A DNA stretch of 64,000 bases from Epiperipatus broadwayi. Its lineage: Eukaryota > Onychophora > Udeonychophora > Euonychophora > Peripatidae. The DNA lies in contig JAQFVV010000030.1 of the NCBI GenBank assembly GCA_028023455.1, positions 7,274,501 through 7,338,500 of the forward strand. Direction: 5' to 3'. The position numbers and the translations under genes were made by a program. Below, one piece after another: positions 1-12,895 of the stretch (the stretch's first letter is position 1; each line of letters starts with the position of its first letter). The notes under the pieces are model-generated. The model worked only from the letters and a program-made list of their open reading frames with translations, had not been told where the DNA came from and did not search any database.

Positions 1-71
1 TTTCAATATCTATAACGTTAATATTATCTACAGTATTTGAAAGAACACGGTGATTTTATTCCTTTAACCGC

Positions 72-523
72 ATGATGTATCCTATAATAGATGCCACCAC
101 ACATTTTTTTTTTTTAGCTACAAGAGAATATACATGTAAATGGAAAAAAATGGGTGATTTATTTTGTAAATTATGTGAGGAAGGAATAGAAAATATTAGG
201 CATTTGTTAATTGAATATAAATACTTGAAAACAGAAAGGGTACATATAATAAAGTTGTGGAAGAATAAATATGAAAAAAAGTGCTTATACAGAAAGTGAA
301 TTATTGGTTTTTATGCTGGGTTTGGGAAAAGATAAAGGGGATTTAGATATAAAGGTTATAGAGTTGACAAAGATTATGTTGTGGAAATGGGATGGAGCAG
401 AATATGGAAAAATTTAGAGAGGGAAATGGAAAATAAAGTGGCTAACAGGTTTATCTGGGCGTAATTGCTCAGATATTCATGACTTCATTTAAGGAGAAGC
501 CACAGTACATCACATCACATCTT
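72..523 (+). mobile_element. LINE 3' end, decayed (C-terminal Cys/His motif and 3' tail)
   Basis: Codons near 150-235 encode a Cys-x2-Cys stretch followed by Glu-Asn and His-Leu-Leu, which resembles the Cys/His motif at the C-terminus of many LINE ORF2 proteins. The last conserved Cys is lost (Tyr in its place). The segment ends with a 3' untranslated stretch and a short tandem of CATCA/ACATC units. The same 3' stretch recurs inverted at 8623-8840 and 14230-14325, which supports a dispersed LINE 3' end. The reading frame is short and broken, so this is not an active element. The clade is not assigned. Confidence 0.55.
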
Positions 524-2230
524 CACTTACTTTTTTAAAGATATCAATAGTAATTCATCATTTCTTGGAGCTTTTTGATTAAGATTTAATTGCATGTTTC
601 ACCTTTTCATTTAAAATGATTGGCAATTCAGAAGATGTTATAACTGTAATGGATACTATGTCTTTTTTTAATTCTTTGATATTATATAATTTTTTATAGA
701 ATTCTTCCCCACATTTCCCTTCCTTCTTATTACTTTTTCATTGCTAAAATATTTTTTTTTCCAATGCCAAGATGTTGCTTTATACTTTTGAAACTTTTAT
801 GTTCTTTTATGCTTTCTTCTTCAATTCACAGTAATATTTTCTTATGTTATTATTAACTTTTTTCTAGCATTTTACAGAACTTCTTGTATTTAATTCTTCT
901 TAATAAATCATTCTTAAATATTTGCATATATATTTTTTTCTTCCTTATCTCAGTTGGAAATTTATGGGCCAATTGCTTCTTTTTTATATCGACTATCTTT
1001 GTTTCAGTTATAAATCGAGTATCAGTTATCTTAATTGAGTTGAATTGGTCTTAAAAGTCTGTCAATAGTGTAAAAAGATTAGCAAGTCTTATTTTAAATT
1101 CATTGAAGGGTTTCTGAAGGTTAGAAATATCAACTGTTAATACACTTTTAAAAATAATTTTCACCTTTTTGTTTTGCATTAACATGTATCTTACATCTCA
1201 TTAATGGATGATGCTCCCTGTTTGAATCTATTAAAAACAATAAATCTTGAAATATATATTTTCTGCTAGTCAAAATATAATCCAATTTCACTATATCATC
1301 ATTTTGATATTTCCATATCCATTTTCGTTTAGAATTTTTCTCAAAGAAAGAATTCATAAGGTACAATTTTTCTTTACAAATTCATAAGTCTATGCCCTCA
1401 CTCCTATCTGTCACCTTAATCGAATTTATCCACAGCATTTTTATCTTTCAAACATTTACCAATTCTAGCATTAAAGTGTCCTATAATAATTTTTAAAATT
1501 ATTTCCCATCATATCAAAAGTATTTTATACATCCCCATAAAAATCTCAGCTGCATTGCAATCAGAATTTGTTGAAGTATAACCTTGACTTCCCTGCATTT
1601 GAGGTCTTCTATTAAATTGAATACCTAATTTTTCCACCCTATCTGATATACCATCCCTCTCCACAATGTTGTTTTTCTGTTTTCTATTTATTAATCCCAT
1701 TTCATTTATCCGTCCAACATTTGTGCCTTTATATGAAAATATATGAGTCTACTTTTCAAATCATTTGTTTCTTCATCTTTTCTTCTAACTTCACAAAATT
1801 CAACAGTGCCCCATTTAATATTAGATAGATATTTTTCTAATACTTGTAATCTTTCTTCATTTGAAAGTGATTTATAATGTAGATAGCTAAATAAAAGGTC
1901 ATCATCGAAAGCATCTTGGGTCTGCAATCAAGGAGTCCTTAACACTGTCCTCCTTTGTTAGCTAACTTCTACTTTGGCTGGTGACTTTACAATCACTTTT
2001 TACAATAAGGTCCATAATGTAGTTTTGTTAGTCTTGATTATACCTATTTGAAGAAAGATCAGGCACAAGCATATTCTTCTGCAATCAAGAAAACTCAATT
2101 GTTTCAATGAAGAACTATTAGTAAAATGAAAAGTAAGATTATAGTATTTCTTAGTTTTAAATTCAGAGGTAAAACGCTAATAAATACACTACGGCGATGA
2201 TTCACGCTGATGAACAACCCAACCGTGCTC
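524..2230 (-). pseudogene. RTE-type LINE, old decayed copy (endonuclease part and 5' leader)
   Basis: This stretch aligns by eye, on the minus strand, with 44160-45870 of the better-preserved RTE copy in the same window. It includes the endonuclease C-terminal part (Met-Asn-Ser-Phe-Phe-Glu-Lys and Leu-Asp-Tyr-Ile-Leu motifs, near 1260-1366), the N-terminal part (Cys-Glu-Val-Arg-Arg, near 1780-1800), and the leader upstream of the start, up to about 2230. Many stops and frameshifts break it into frames of 60-73 codons. It joins the LINE 3' tail at about 523, so the reverse transcriptase half is missing. That loss is due either to truncation or to the LINE fragment inserting into it. Confidence 0.75.
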
Positions 2231-3678
2231 ATTTCCATATAAATACCGTCACTTAATAATAACAGCTGCAGATAAAAATTATGAAGTGGACGTTAGGAAT
2301 TTACCTTCCTCTAAGGTGAATCAAAGATTCTCTTTTCAGTTAGCGGAGATTTCTTTTTGCAGTTTTATTTCATACACATATTTATATATCGTATATATAA
2401 TTTAATAATATATGATATCATTATTTTATTAGTTTTTGAATTATTAGTAAGTCTACTTTTCTAATTGCATGGATTTTAATTTTATTTTCTTATTATATAT
2501 ATATTAAAGGCAAATATATGACTGTAATTCGTAATCTACATAATTCAATGATTTCAGACTTGTTAATCGACGATTATCTTAGTCAAAAAAGTAATCAGGA
2601 TAAATAATACGTGTAAAAAGTATATCATACTTTATTAATACGTTATAAAATCATTTTTGTATTAGTCTGTAAAAATTATTGATTAAATGAATACTTTTAT
2701 TATTTTTTTCTAAAATAAGATCAATCTAAAGAACGTATTTATTAATACATAAATATTAAACAACTCTAGTATTATTTCCGGTATTCATAACACGAAATAC
2801 AATTTAATTTATAGTAAACAATTCCATTATTTGATTAAAAACGCATATTAGCTTATAGAACTGTGATTGTAACAATTAGAATTCAATTCCAAAATTATAA
2901 GAAATGAAATTTACCTGTAAAACTCCATAGATAAAAACATAGTATAATAAATAGTAGCGACTTCATATTCTTATTTAAGTGTACATGAAGCACGGAATGA
3001 CCTTTAATTGGCTTCTATTTGCCCCTTAAAAGTGATTTTGTTTACTTATTTGTGAATACAATTTGTAATGCTAATAATAATATTGCTTCAAATATTAAAA
3101 GTGCCTATTTTTCAGAATACTCGTTAATAAAAATTGATAATTGTTAAATGGGATTTTTTTAAAAATTATTTACTAGTATTAAAAAGTATATAAAAAGCGA
3201 GCGTTGAATTAGGGGAAAGCAATTTCCAAAAAAACAAAAACAAAACATCTTTGAATATTACTGTATTATTTTTAAAGCACTTTATATAAAAACAATATTT
3301 TTGAGTAACAGCCTTATACAACGTTACTATATATATATGTATACACATATTTATTAACTATTGTACAATCAGTTGTCCGAAAATTCCAACACCTTAGAGA
3401 CCAGTGTAACAGTTCCATTCAAATGATCGAAGTAAAATTGTTTAGGACAAATCCCCCTCCCCTATCAATGTGTGAATTAATCCATAAGTTAAATGATCCA
3501 TGGCATCATTAATTGTAATTTCTATTTACAAATTATTAAGCAAAAACAGGCAAAGGTATACCCATTTAAAAGCATAAGTAAAAGACATTTATTGGTTTTA
3601 GAATTACGAGCATTCAAATATATATATAAAAAGGTTAGATTTGAAACATAGGCATTCTTATACCTGGAATTTAATTGT
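2231..3678. other. AT-rich non-coding stretch
   Basis: No reading frame with recognisable content and no repeat shared with the rest of the window. Only short AT tracts are visible (for example a TA run near 3330-3350). It probably lies upstream of the CAP-family gene, but no regulatory site can be supported. Confidence 0.5.
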
Positions 3679-3856
3679 AAATATAGGGGATTTAAACTCA
3701 GAATTTCAAGCAACCTTCATCTATCCACACTATCTCATACTGCTGATACACATGATCACACACATGTAAAAAAGATAAATAATCACCAATATACGTATGA
3801 GATAGTGTGAATAGTTGAAGGTCGCTTGAAAGTCTGAGTTCAAATCCTCTATATTT
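3679..3856. repeat. Palindromic copy of the HHR-type short element
   Basis: Two inverted arms, 3679-3740 and 3797-3856, match each other with few differences and both end outward in the family terminus (TTCAAATCC then CCTATATTT). The left arm continues inward to 3798 as a minus-strand copy of the short element seen at 15.4, 20.4 and 22.2 kb. It includes the 3' half of its hammerhead motif (the ATACGTAT stem III sequence and the adjoining stem I strand). The right arm is a truncated plus-strand copy. The two copies are joined inside the ribozyme stem III palindrome. No target-site duplication was found. Confidence 0.7.
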
Positions 3857-5530
3857 AAAATGAAAGGTTATGAAATTAAAAATTAATAACAGCTTTTAAA
3901 AAGTATATATGTATAATAATAATTTTATATATGCATATATGGATAAATAATTATCAAGATAAATAGAATCACTCTATATTCTCTTATTTAAGAGTATAAA
4001 CTAGTTACATAGAACTGAATATGATATGGTGATATAATAAGGATAACAATTATAAAATAAAATATTTTTTTTAATTTTAGCATTATATCAAACTAGAATA
4101 TTTTTAATTGATTAATTAATTTATCATTTTTATTTTGCATAGTGCTAATTTTTCCTGGCACAAATTTATTTTTTATTGCTCACCACCACAAATTCTCGCA
4201 TCTCTCTATTTCTTTCCCTCTCTTTATATAATCTTTTTCAAAATAATTCTCATAAATTTTATAATGTTCAAAGTTAAAAAGAACATCTATCAAAATAATA
4301 AATCGTATAGTCAGGTAGTCATATGAAACGTTAGCATTTATTCTGTAGGATGAGCAAACAATTGCATTCTGTTAAGAGAACTGAGTTTTGCTTTTAGTTT
4401 ACTAAAAAAAACAATTATCCATAGGGATGATGAACCAGTCTACCACTCTCCAATATTATAGAAACTTAATTAACTCCATATATATTACTCAAAAACTGCT
4501 CCTTACAACACTCATCCCCAACATTGCAGGCGGAGTGTTTCCAAGCATAAGAATCATAACTGTTCGCTTATTAGACCATTAGGTGAACACTGATTTATGA
4601 TCCTACCATACATAATTGTCATCAACTGCTTGTTGCAAAGCTTCAGACCATCAAACAGAGAGACAGAAGACTGGCACCACCATTCATTTTTAATGCTACT
4701 TGAACCTAGTATCAATGGACAAATTACTTCATGAAAACTGTTCAGCTGATAAAACATCCCTTAACTCTAGGGATTCAAATGCTACACTCATCTCAACAGG
4801 ACTGTTAATAATTAGAACTTATTCCTTTTGCTATGTAATTCCATAATAGATCTAATAAAGTTCTTAAGAAAAAAAATAACAATTATCCAAAACATTTCTA
4901 CTATGTTAGAACAACTTTAGAAGATTCTTTTGGAAAACTTTAGAAAATCTAATTTTAGCTACTTTTCTTTTATTAAAATTTTAATTGTTCTATTTCATTA
5001 AAAGAAACATGAGCAACAGATTCACTTAAGGTCTAGATAAACCATAATCTTAGCATCTAGATGTATGATTCTCACCTTATTTATCAAGGCATCAATCAGC
5101 CAAGACTATTCCAGAGTTTTATTTTTCAGCTAAGAATAGTGTTAACGTAATTACTAATTAACATGAAGTGATTAGCTAAGTTACTTTGGGTTGATAGGCA
5201 AAAAAAAAAATATAGAACTTTTTTTTTTGAAAACTTATAAGCTACTGGAAAAAAAAACCTTCAATCTACAAATCTAAATTTGAACTCCTAGTAATGGATA
5301 AGAAAAGGTAACTTACACACTAAAACTTTGGGTTTAATTAATTATATAAGATATAGATCACTATTTAATAACTCAGGGATACTTAATGATTTATTTTATT
5401 AAATCAATCAGACAAATTTAACTCTCAAATGAGGATAATTAGTTCTGAAAAGCATATAATGCATTTTTTGGTGGAATATCTTTATTCTTGAACTTGAAGC
5501 AGCAACAAATACTCTTTGACTTTGCTAATA
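3857..5530. other. Non-coding stretch, no recognised feature
   Basis: AT-rich sequence with short chance reading frames only. Nothing in it resembles a gene or any repeat family found elsewhere in the window. Confidence 0.45.
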
Positions 5531-5687
5531 TAACAATAAACATCACATGATCACCATTTTTTATGCTTGCTCTTAACTGTTATTAAAACAGGCAAAACTC
5601 TCTATATGTATTGCCACTCAGTGCAAGCCAGAGTAATCAATGGATGCCAGAAGGTTTGTGCATAAAATCCCCATCTAGAGCCTACTC

Positions 5688-5746
5688 ATCCAATATCCCC
5701 AGACTAGTTTCTGGCTTGTGGCCTTCATCAGTGGGGAACTTTGGAT
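5688..5746 (-). ncRNA. Type I hammerhead ribozyme motif (left arm of family A)
   Basis: Read on the minus strand. The core CTGATGA is followed by GGC-CACAA-GCC, then GAAAC-TA-GTC; cleavage would fall after the C of GTC (plus-strand GAC at 5702-5704). Proximal stem I is five perfect pairs (CCCCA with TGGGG). Distal stem I is ATCCAA with TTGGAT, separated by an internal loop as in natural type I hammerheads. Stem III is two pairs with a two-base loop, as in minimal retroelement hammerheads that act best as dimers. One oddity is an A-A mismatch where the first stem II pair should be, shared by all family A copies. Activity is inferred, not shown. Confidence 0.72.
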
Positions 5747-5962
5747 CTGAAAACACTGCACCTAGATCTTATGATCTAGATACCAAAATGTATAGGTATT
5801 GAACTGAGTTCAGACCTATATGACTATATAAGCTGATGAGCTTGGATTGAAAATATTAAAATGTTTTCAATTAAAGTCTCATAGTTTTGTAGTTAAGTAG
5901 AGATAAAAGGTGGCTGCTGAAGGGTTGCATTACATCCTAAGATCTAGATATAGTGCTCTCAG

Positions 5963-6021
5963 ATCCAAAGCTTCTCACTGATGAAGGCCACAAGCCAGAA
6001 ACTAGTCTGGGGATATTGGAT
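5963..6021 (+). ncRNA. Type I hammerhead ribozyme motif (right arm of family A)
   Basis: Core CTGATGA at 5978-5984, stem II GGC/GCC with loop CACAA, GAAA at 5998-6001, cleavage triplet GTC at 6005-6007. Proximal stem I is CTCA with TGGG (one G-U pair). Distal stem I is ATCCAA at 5963-5968 with TTGGAT at 6016-6021. It mirrors the minus-strand motif at 5688-5746, so a transcript of either strand would carry one sense ribozyme. The A-A mismatch at the base of stem II is present here too. Confidence 0.72.
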
Positions 6022-6128
6022 GAGTAGGCACTAGATAAGGATTTTATGCATAAGCCTTCTGGCATCCATTGATTACTCTGGCGTGCGAGTGGCAATATGT
6101 ATAGAGGGTTTTTCCTGCTTTTTTTATA

Positions 6129-8024
6129 TCAGTAGGTAGGATCTTCAAGATTTCCTTATAAATCTTTGAAGTTTAAAATGGTTTTATTTATATTTAGGCA
6201 TTTCACCAATAGTAAATTATTTTTTAATTATTTGTAATTTATATTAAAAAATATTCAATAATTATATAGTATTTATACTAAATTACTAATTTTATCTCTA
6301 TATACTCTAAAAGTAATTAAGTATATTTTTAAAATCAATTTCAAAAGTAAAACTTTTCTAAAGCAAAGTCTTATTGCAAGCATTTACTTTTGAATAATAA
6401 TCCGATTATTATTATCTTAGTTCGAATTATAACTTTTTCAAAAATCCTTATCTCAGAAATCCACTGAAGAATTTCCTATGTACATGGTGAGTTATCTCTT
6501 TGCCGTATATTCAGCTTGTCTATACTTAAGTGGTTAATCTTTACAGTAACATTACTAAGGTTATCTGGCTCCACATACTATTAATAACTATATTAGAGAA
6601 GTTATTTTGTGTATATTCCAAGATAGTCTAATTTTGCATATTCTTCAATGCCTGATGCATTATTTTAAATTTAAAGTTTATGTTTCCTATTATAATACGT
6701 GAGATATATATATTTCTAATTTTCTCTGCACAAAAGTGTAATATCTTTAATTGCAACACTAATCCTAATCCTTTTATTATTCTATTTTTTTTATATTTAC
6801 TTTAGAGACATCAATTAATCAAATAAATGTAATGTCAGCATCCATCTCTTCAATTTCATTTACATTAATTAAAATGTTTTTAGACAATACAAATCAGCTA
6901 AACATTTTTAAAATCCATTTTCAAAATGATTAAATTTAATTTATGAATTGTTGGAAATCATTCATTTATTATCTTTCAAAAGGATCATTCATTTATTATA
7001 GTCGCAAAAATACAAAATCATCCAGCTAATCAAAGATTAATTAGACATTCCTATTTAATCCTTCAAAACGTTTTTTAAAAGTTAATTAAAGAAATTTATA
7101 TAATTATTTGCCGTAATCATGTTGATGTACATTTTTGTAAAGTTCGTCAATAATATCACCTCTTACTACTTTGTTTTAAGATATTAATTCTAAAAGATAT
7201 AAACTCAGAAGCTTATCATAATCAAGAAGCCTAAATTCAGTAAAAATGATTATTTATTGTAATTTTTGATGTGATTCATTACCTACTTATAAACCTTCAT
7301 AGCATAAAAGTCCACTTCCTAAATAGTATGGTTTTCTTCATTTGATATAATTCAACTTTTTAATCTTCTGTATAAAACTTTAACTGAAAGTTTAGGGGAC
7401 ATTGACAGATAATTTCTTGTTATCTAATTTCTTAACACTCTGTTTGAACATAATGATAATAAATTTTTAAATTTCAGGTTTGGGAATGTGTTGCCAGTGG
7501 TCATTATTATTATTGAAATTATATTTCAACTTTTTTCTGAAGCATTAGTTGGGATGAAGAGATAATAGGTACTGTGAAAGCACAGAAAAGTGCCTTCATT
7601 GACTGCTGTAGTTTCTTGTGTTACACTCTTTATCGTAATGCTGGATTGTCTATTTTCGCTACAGTATTGTGTGAGTCAGAGTTGACTGCGCCATGTCTAA
7701 ATAATTGAACTTTTCAGATCCAACTTTTTTTATATGAACTGATCTACTGGTACCTTCTAACAGTTTTAACAGTGTCGTCACTGTTCCATCAGGACTGTAT
7801 AACTCTCACAAATTGGATTTTAGGGTGCAGCACAGCACTATTTCAAAGATCCTGATGAAAGTAATGTATCCACAAGAAATAGTCCAGACAAGAAAAATGG
7901 CTGCTTCAAACTCTGAAAATTGGCAATTGCCAGACACCGGAGTCAGCTTTCATTTTAATAGTTTGTTATAATTATTAATTAGTGGGTAAATTGCAATCTA
8001 ATTACTTCCATCCCCCCAATGCAA
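6129..8024. other. Non-coding stretch, no recognised feature
   Basis: AT-rich DNA without supported exons. A less AT-rich patch at about 7560-7930 has no open frame of useful length and matches nothing else in the window. Confidence 0.45.
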
Positions 8025-8595
8025 TGTTTGATTAATTATTGTCCAAAAAAAGGGTCAAATTTACTTTGATTTTTTATTAAAAAAGTACCATTAACTTTTC
8101 CGATTCACCCACACACCCAAAGAAACCTCTGTCTAATTAATTACTGTCCAAATAAGTCTCTACTATATTTACTATTATTTGTTATTAAAAAAGTAACATA
8201 ACATTTTATGGATACACACACACACATATAAATAAAATGCCACCCTCTGATTAATTACTATCCCTAAAAGGTCAAAGTCGACTTTCATTGTAAAATTTTG
8301 TTTGAATTTGTTAAATATTGTGGAAGTTGTAATATAATTAATTGACTTTGATTTCAAAACACAGTGTCTGATTAATTAAGGTCCCAAAAAGGTTAAAATT
8401 TACTCTTTATTTTCTATTAAAAAAGGAACATAACTTTTTATATCCACACACACCCAACAAGCCAGTCTGATTAATTACTGTCCAAAAAAGTCTCTAATGT
8501 ACTATTATTTGATATTTGAAAGTAACTAATTTTTTATCAACACACACACAAAAGAAGCCAGTCTCTGATTAATTACTGACCCAAAAAGTCTGCTT
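8025..8595. repeat. Degenerate minisatellite, about six units of 98-121 bp
   Basis: The anchor GATTAATTACTGTCC (with variants) recurs at about 8030, 8134, 8249, 8370, 8468 and 8567. Each unit then runs through an A-rich step, a TTTATTAAAAAAGTAAC-type step and a CACACACA-type step. Units differ by substitutions and small indels, so the array is old. It sits immediately before an inverted LINE 3' end. Confidence 0.8.
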
Positions 8596-8622
8596 ACATT
8601 TTTATACTTTGTCTATATCTAT

Positions 8623-8840
8623 GTGATGTGATGTGATGTACTGTGGCTTCTCCTTAAACTAAATCAAGAATATCTCAGCAATTATGTCCAGATAAACCTG
8701 TTAGCCACTTTATTTTCCATTCACCACTCTAAATTTCCCCATATTCTGCTCCATCCCATTTCCACAACATAATCTTTGTCAACCCTATAGCCTTTATATC
8801 TTAATCCCCCTTATCTTTTTATCTATGTGTTTTTGCTTAG
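8623..8840 (-). mobile_element. LINE 3' end fragment
   Basis: Minus-strand copy of the 3' region at about 360-523: the same GGAGAAGCCACAGTAC step, the AACAGGTTTATCTGG step, and a GATGT tandem at the 3' terminus (8623-8640). It is 5' truncated at about 8840, which is typical of LINE retrotransposition. Confidence 0.7.
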
Positions 8841-10344
8841 CATCAATGCCATCAAGTGGCTGACATGATAGAACAGAAAGCTACCCAAAAAAGCAACAAA
8901 CTTTTATTTACAATAACAAAAGATTAAAATGTAACGGTTAATAAGTGATATATATCTAAATTATTGCCTTATGCTGTGCTAGAGGACATTAAATGACTTA
9001 TAGAAATTACATGAGTATCAATCTCAAAATATTATATATATATATAAGGGTAAAAAGAATTAAGAAAAAAAAGAGATAAACAAAAAAAGATTAAAAACGA
9101 AAAAGAATAAAAGTCCAATATTTTAACTATGCAAAACTAAAAAAAGAATATCTATATATTATAAAGAATATCTATATATATATAAAACTACAATTAAAAC
9201 ATGCTATGAAAAAAAAAGTTTATATTAAGTGTATAAAGTATATTGGAAAAATAGTGGGGATGATTCAGGATTTCTAACGAAACAATAACAATAACTTTAA
9301 ATACACTAACAGTGTTATGCTTATAACAATAACAAATTGAAGATAATTATTAGGAAAGCTAAATAATAAAATGAAAACGTAGAATTACATATAAATGTGA
9401 AACAATAAAGAACAGAAGTCAGTGATTATTTTACCTCTTGAACCATTCAACTGTAATAATAATAAAAAAGTAATATTTAATATAATTTTATTCTAGAAAA
9501 AACGGATTGAAAAGCTGAAAACAGATTTTTTGGTATAGAAACATAGCTTTAGTAAGTAAAAATTGTTCAATCTATGGTACTTCATATAACTCTTTGTGGA
9601 TGTGAAATATAAATTTTATAAAAGAAGAATCGGAAAAGTAGGTTTCTTCTGAACTATAGTGTTGGCAAAAACATTTAAAAAATACATATAACAACAAAAT
9701 ATTAGCGAATATTTATTAAATTAGAGACAATTTTTATCTTAAAGCAAATTAACCATGTTAGAATTACCTCTTTAACTTAGTCATAATATCAGACAAAATA
9801 ATTTTATTTAAAACTAAAGATAAAATACAAAGAGAACTAACAACGGTGAAATGGATGGATTTCAGGAGCGCTGTAAAAAGTTTGGCCATTGAGATATTAG
9901 CACCTGTTTCCAGAAGTCGATCCGATGATACTGAATAATAATAGCAATAAATTATATATACATAAACTATACATAAAAGTATGAAATTAATAAAAAAAAA
10001 AAACCGTTTGTAAATGTCAAAAAAAAAAGTTTTTTTTTTAAATTTATTTTAAAATGATTTTAAAATAAGTCTAATAAACTTATTCAGAATATTTTATCTC
10101 GAATAATTTCTATTCAGTCTTTTCATTACCATCTTATATTAATGAATCTCACGCTTTAAAAGAATATTTAATTGATGATGACAGAGAACAGGATATGACT
10201 AGATATTTCTTATCCAAGTTAATTATTGCAGTTTTTAATTCTCAGAGATAACATTTAAAAATATGGGCCAAAATTATGTTTAAAATACTTAGCACTTCAT
10301 TATGGCTAAACAAATTAGAGGATATATTCAAATTTATAAATAGA
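8841..10344. other. Presumed upstream region of the CAP-family gene
   Basis: AT-rich sequence with A-runs and no repeat shared elsewhere. If 10345 is the true start codon, the promoter and 5' UTR should lie here or in an earlier exon. TTATAAATAG at 10334-10343 sits directly before the ATG, too close to act as its TATA box. No promoter can be assigned. Confidence 0.35.
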
Positions 10345-10435
10345 ATGTGGTTTTTGAACGTTTTTGCAATTATGGGTTTTTTGGTTGCCAGAGGAGCTTC
10401 TGCGCTGGATTGGAGGGAAGCTGTTGTAGTTGCAG
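10345..10435 (+). CDS. CAP/CRISP-family secreted protein, first coding exon (signal peptide)
   Basis: Thirty codons plus one base encode a Met, a hydrophobic run (Trp-Phe-Leu-Asn-Val-Phe-Ala-Ile-Met-Gly-Phe-Leu-Val) and Ala-Ser-Ala, a classic signal peptide with predicted cleavage after residue 20, followed by Leu-Asp-Trp-Arg-Glu-Ala-Val. The exon ends at CAG with a strong donor, GTAGAA, leaving phase 1. I chose this Met because an upstream in-frame Met at 10276 would put 23 polar and mixed residues before the hydrophobic core. The link to the CAP exon at 28044 is inferred: that exon begins with the two bases that complete the split codon (as Asp), on the same strand. The exon alone cannot identify the family, and an intervening phase-compatible exon is possible. 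CAP proteins are secreted and occur in reproductive tissue, immunity and venoms; no role is claimed here. Confidence 0.6.
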
Positions 10436-12895
10436 GTAGAACGTTTTATATTGTTTTCTTTTCTTAATTATGTCCGAGGACGTTAGAGCAGAAATTCAGA
10501 TTTAGATATATATTTTTAATTAAATTAAAATTTTAATTTAATTTTCTTATAAATCTAATACATTTATGCACAAACGGATATATATAAAGTTTTTTTTTTT
10601 TGAAATTATTGAAAGTATTTTGGGTTTATTTTATTTATCTAAATATATCAAGTTTAATCGCAGAATTGAAATAAATTTTTAGTACAACTGATTTAATTAT
10701 ATAATTGGGAGAAAAATATATATCCGACAAATTTAGATTAGCGAATTTGAAACCAGCTTATTTTTTTTCTCCGTAAACCAATTAACAGACACTTTTATCT
10801 TTTAAAATTAAAATACATATACTCCCGCGTATAAATATAGATTGTGTGTGTGTGCACACACATTTCACATACATTAGATTTTTTTAAAACGGATATTATT
10901 TTTTTATCCGAATCGTAAGAGATATTAAACTTATTAGACCAAAAAAAAAATTGTTTTTATTTTATTCATCTTCTCTAAAAAAAAAATAAAAGCTCTTCTT
11001 CAACGGGCAACACATTATAACACAGGCCAATAAAAAATTTTTTCTTGTCTTAGTGCATTGTTTTTCAGACCTGCTACTACGGTTACTTGGAGCGTTGAAA
11101 CAGAAAATTGCATTGGTTAAAATGCACCCGCTCTGGTTTCTTAGCTATGTTTGGAAGCTCTTTAAAAGATCTCTTCTGCAGAAACAGGATGTCATAACAA
11201 TCTTTTTTATTTCAATGGGAAATTTATGTATTTAAATTACTTACATTTTTTTGTACCTAGTGACATGTGTTTCACAACTATTCATCTACATCCTATATTG
11301 CACGCCGTCGGCAAAACACTATAAAGCTCAAATGACAAAATTGCTTTTGTTCTGGTTTATTACATAATGAGTGCAAAAAAAATTAGGTGGTATATCATGG
11401 ATTTTTATAGTCTGTATAAATTTTTAATTCAAAGGCTTTTCAACCCCGTCTAATATAAACAGTTGCACTTAGATTTAAATTCTAATGATTTTTTCCAATT
11501 TGTTCTTCTGTCACCCGATTTGTGTTTTTGCTAACAAGTTGTCAGATATAATGAAAGTGTTTACATATTTCCAACTATAGTTTTATATCCAAAACATTGG
11601 TTTGCAAAATATAAGTAAAGTTATCATGTATAGGAGTTGTGTGTATATTCCAACTCGTGTCATTGCATTTTTGCCAGATTTGGCTATTTTAAGATGGAGA
11701 TATTGAAATCATCCCAACATTTTGCTATATTTTTAGTGCATACAGATTGAAAGTAAAAAGGAAACTTATTTCTGAGTTGTAAAAAGAGAATATGTAGCTT
11801 ATTTTGGTATTTGCCTATGGAAACAGTAGAGCCATATATGAACACTGGGTAAAAAAATATTGGCTTCTAGTGAGATATATAGCAAATGGGGGTACAAAAT
11901 GTAATCAATGAACTTTTGGTAACATGAGAAAGGATCATCCTGCCATCATTATATATAAAGCTAAGCCTGATGAAACAATTTGTAATGGCTTTGAATAAGG
12001 ACAGTTCATGCATTGAATACATAGAGCATATTTTTATGTGAACTTATGAAAAAACTGAAGACAGACCAAACAACTCATAAAAGATCCATTAATTTATAGC
12101 TTCAATAAATGAAATCAAATCAGGTGCCTGGTATTAATTTGTTGTTGGTAAAGTGTTCTTGCTAACAAGAAGACAGACAGACAATAAAGATAATTAATAC
12201 AGGATATGATCTTTAATTTTTAACAAGCTTGTCTGTAGCATGAGTGTTACAGTCCATAATGTTCACAGTCATTTAGATTCCTTTCCAGATAACTTTGGAG
12301 ACTGAAAAGCAAGAAAAAACATTGGAACCAGATACCATGGAAGATGGAATGCAGTGGAATGGGAGACTATTGCTAGAATCTTATGTGGGATGTTTTTGGC
12401 AGATCCCAATCTTGGAAGTCATACAAAAGGAATAATTGAAAAGCTGGAATTGTAAACATGTGCTCTTGGCATTTAATAAGTAGATTTTTATGTAGTATAC
12501 TTTTCTTTTGTTAATGTACTTCTTTCATGCTTAAAAGATATTAATTTAAATACTACATTGAAATTTCTGATTTTTTTTTTATGGGTAAGCAGAGTGAATG
12601 ATAATATATAGGATTTGTTCTATATCTCAAAAAACTAGAGCTGATAACGGAAAGCTGGTGCCATTTTTAGAATCAGCAGATTAAATATATCCAGACCCAG
12701 GTCGAACATCTGAGGCACCAAAATGTGTGTTAACCAGTGCAATCTATTGTAATAAAGACACTTACTTTTTTATATTTATATAAGCTAGATTGTTGCACAA
12801 TTTTTTAATGTAAGAGTATTTGGAATAGTGTTATTTGGGGGCAGCAGAAATAAATATCAAAAAATCAATTTTTCATCATAAAAAATAAATAAATG
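10436..12895. other. Long presumed intron, 5' part
   Basis: Begins with the donor at 10436 and contains AT-rich filler. A frame at 11053-11235 (60 codons) and patches at 11930-12480 have no recognisable domain. I see no shared repeat in this part. Confidence 0.4.

Larger units (their letters stand above)
5541..6128. mobile_element. Hairpin element with an HHR in each arm (family A)
   Basis: Inverted arms lie at about 5591-5785 and 5935-6122. Each contains the outer motif (ACTCTC plus AATCAATGGATGCCAGAAGG-type sequence) and a complete hammerhead motif, in opposite orientations. The spacer (about 5786-5934) is shared with a copy at 61490-61625, and a short part of it (the TTCAGACCTATAT motif) with 22800-22850. 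A left outer flank containing CATGATCAC also occurs at 49241, and inverted at 29870-29892 and 61410-61430. This fixes the left end near 5541. The right end looks truncated and no target-site duplication was seen. It encodes no protein. It is probably a non-autonomous element mobilised by another retroelement. Confidence 0.75.

Noticed and set aside
5831-5865. CTGATGA and GAAAAT in the family A spacer
   Set aside because: The first motif is the loop of an AAGCT/AGCTT hairpin, stem II does not pair, and the sister copy at 61.54 kb does not keep CTGATGA.
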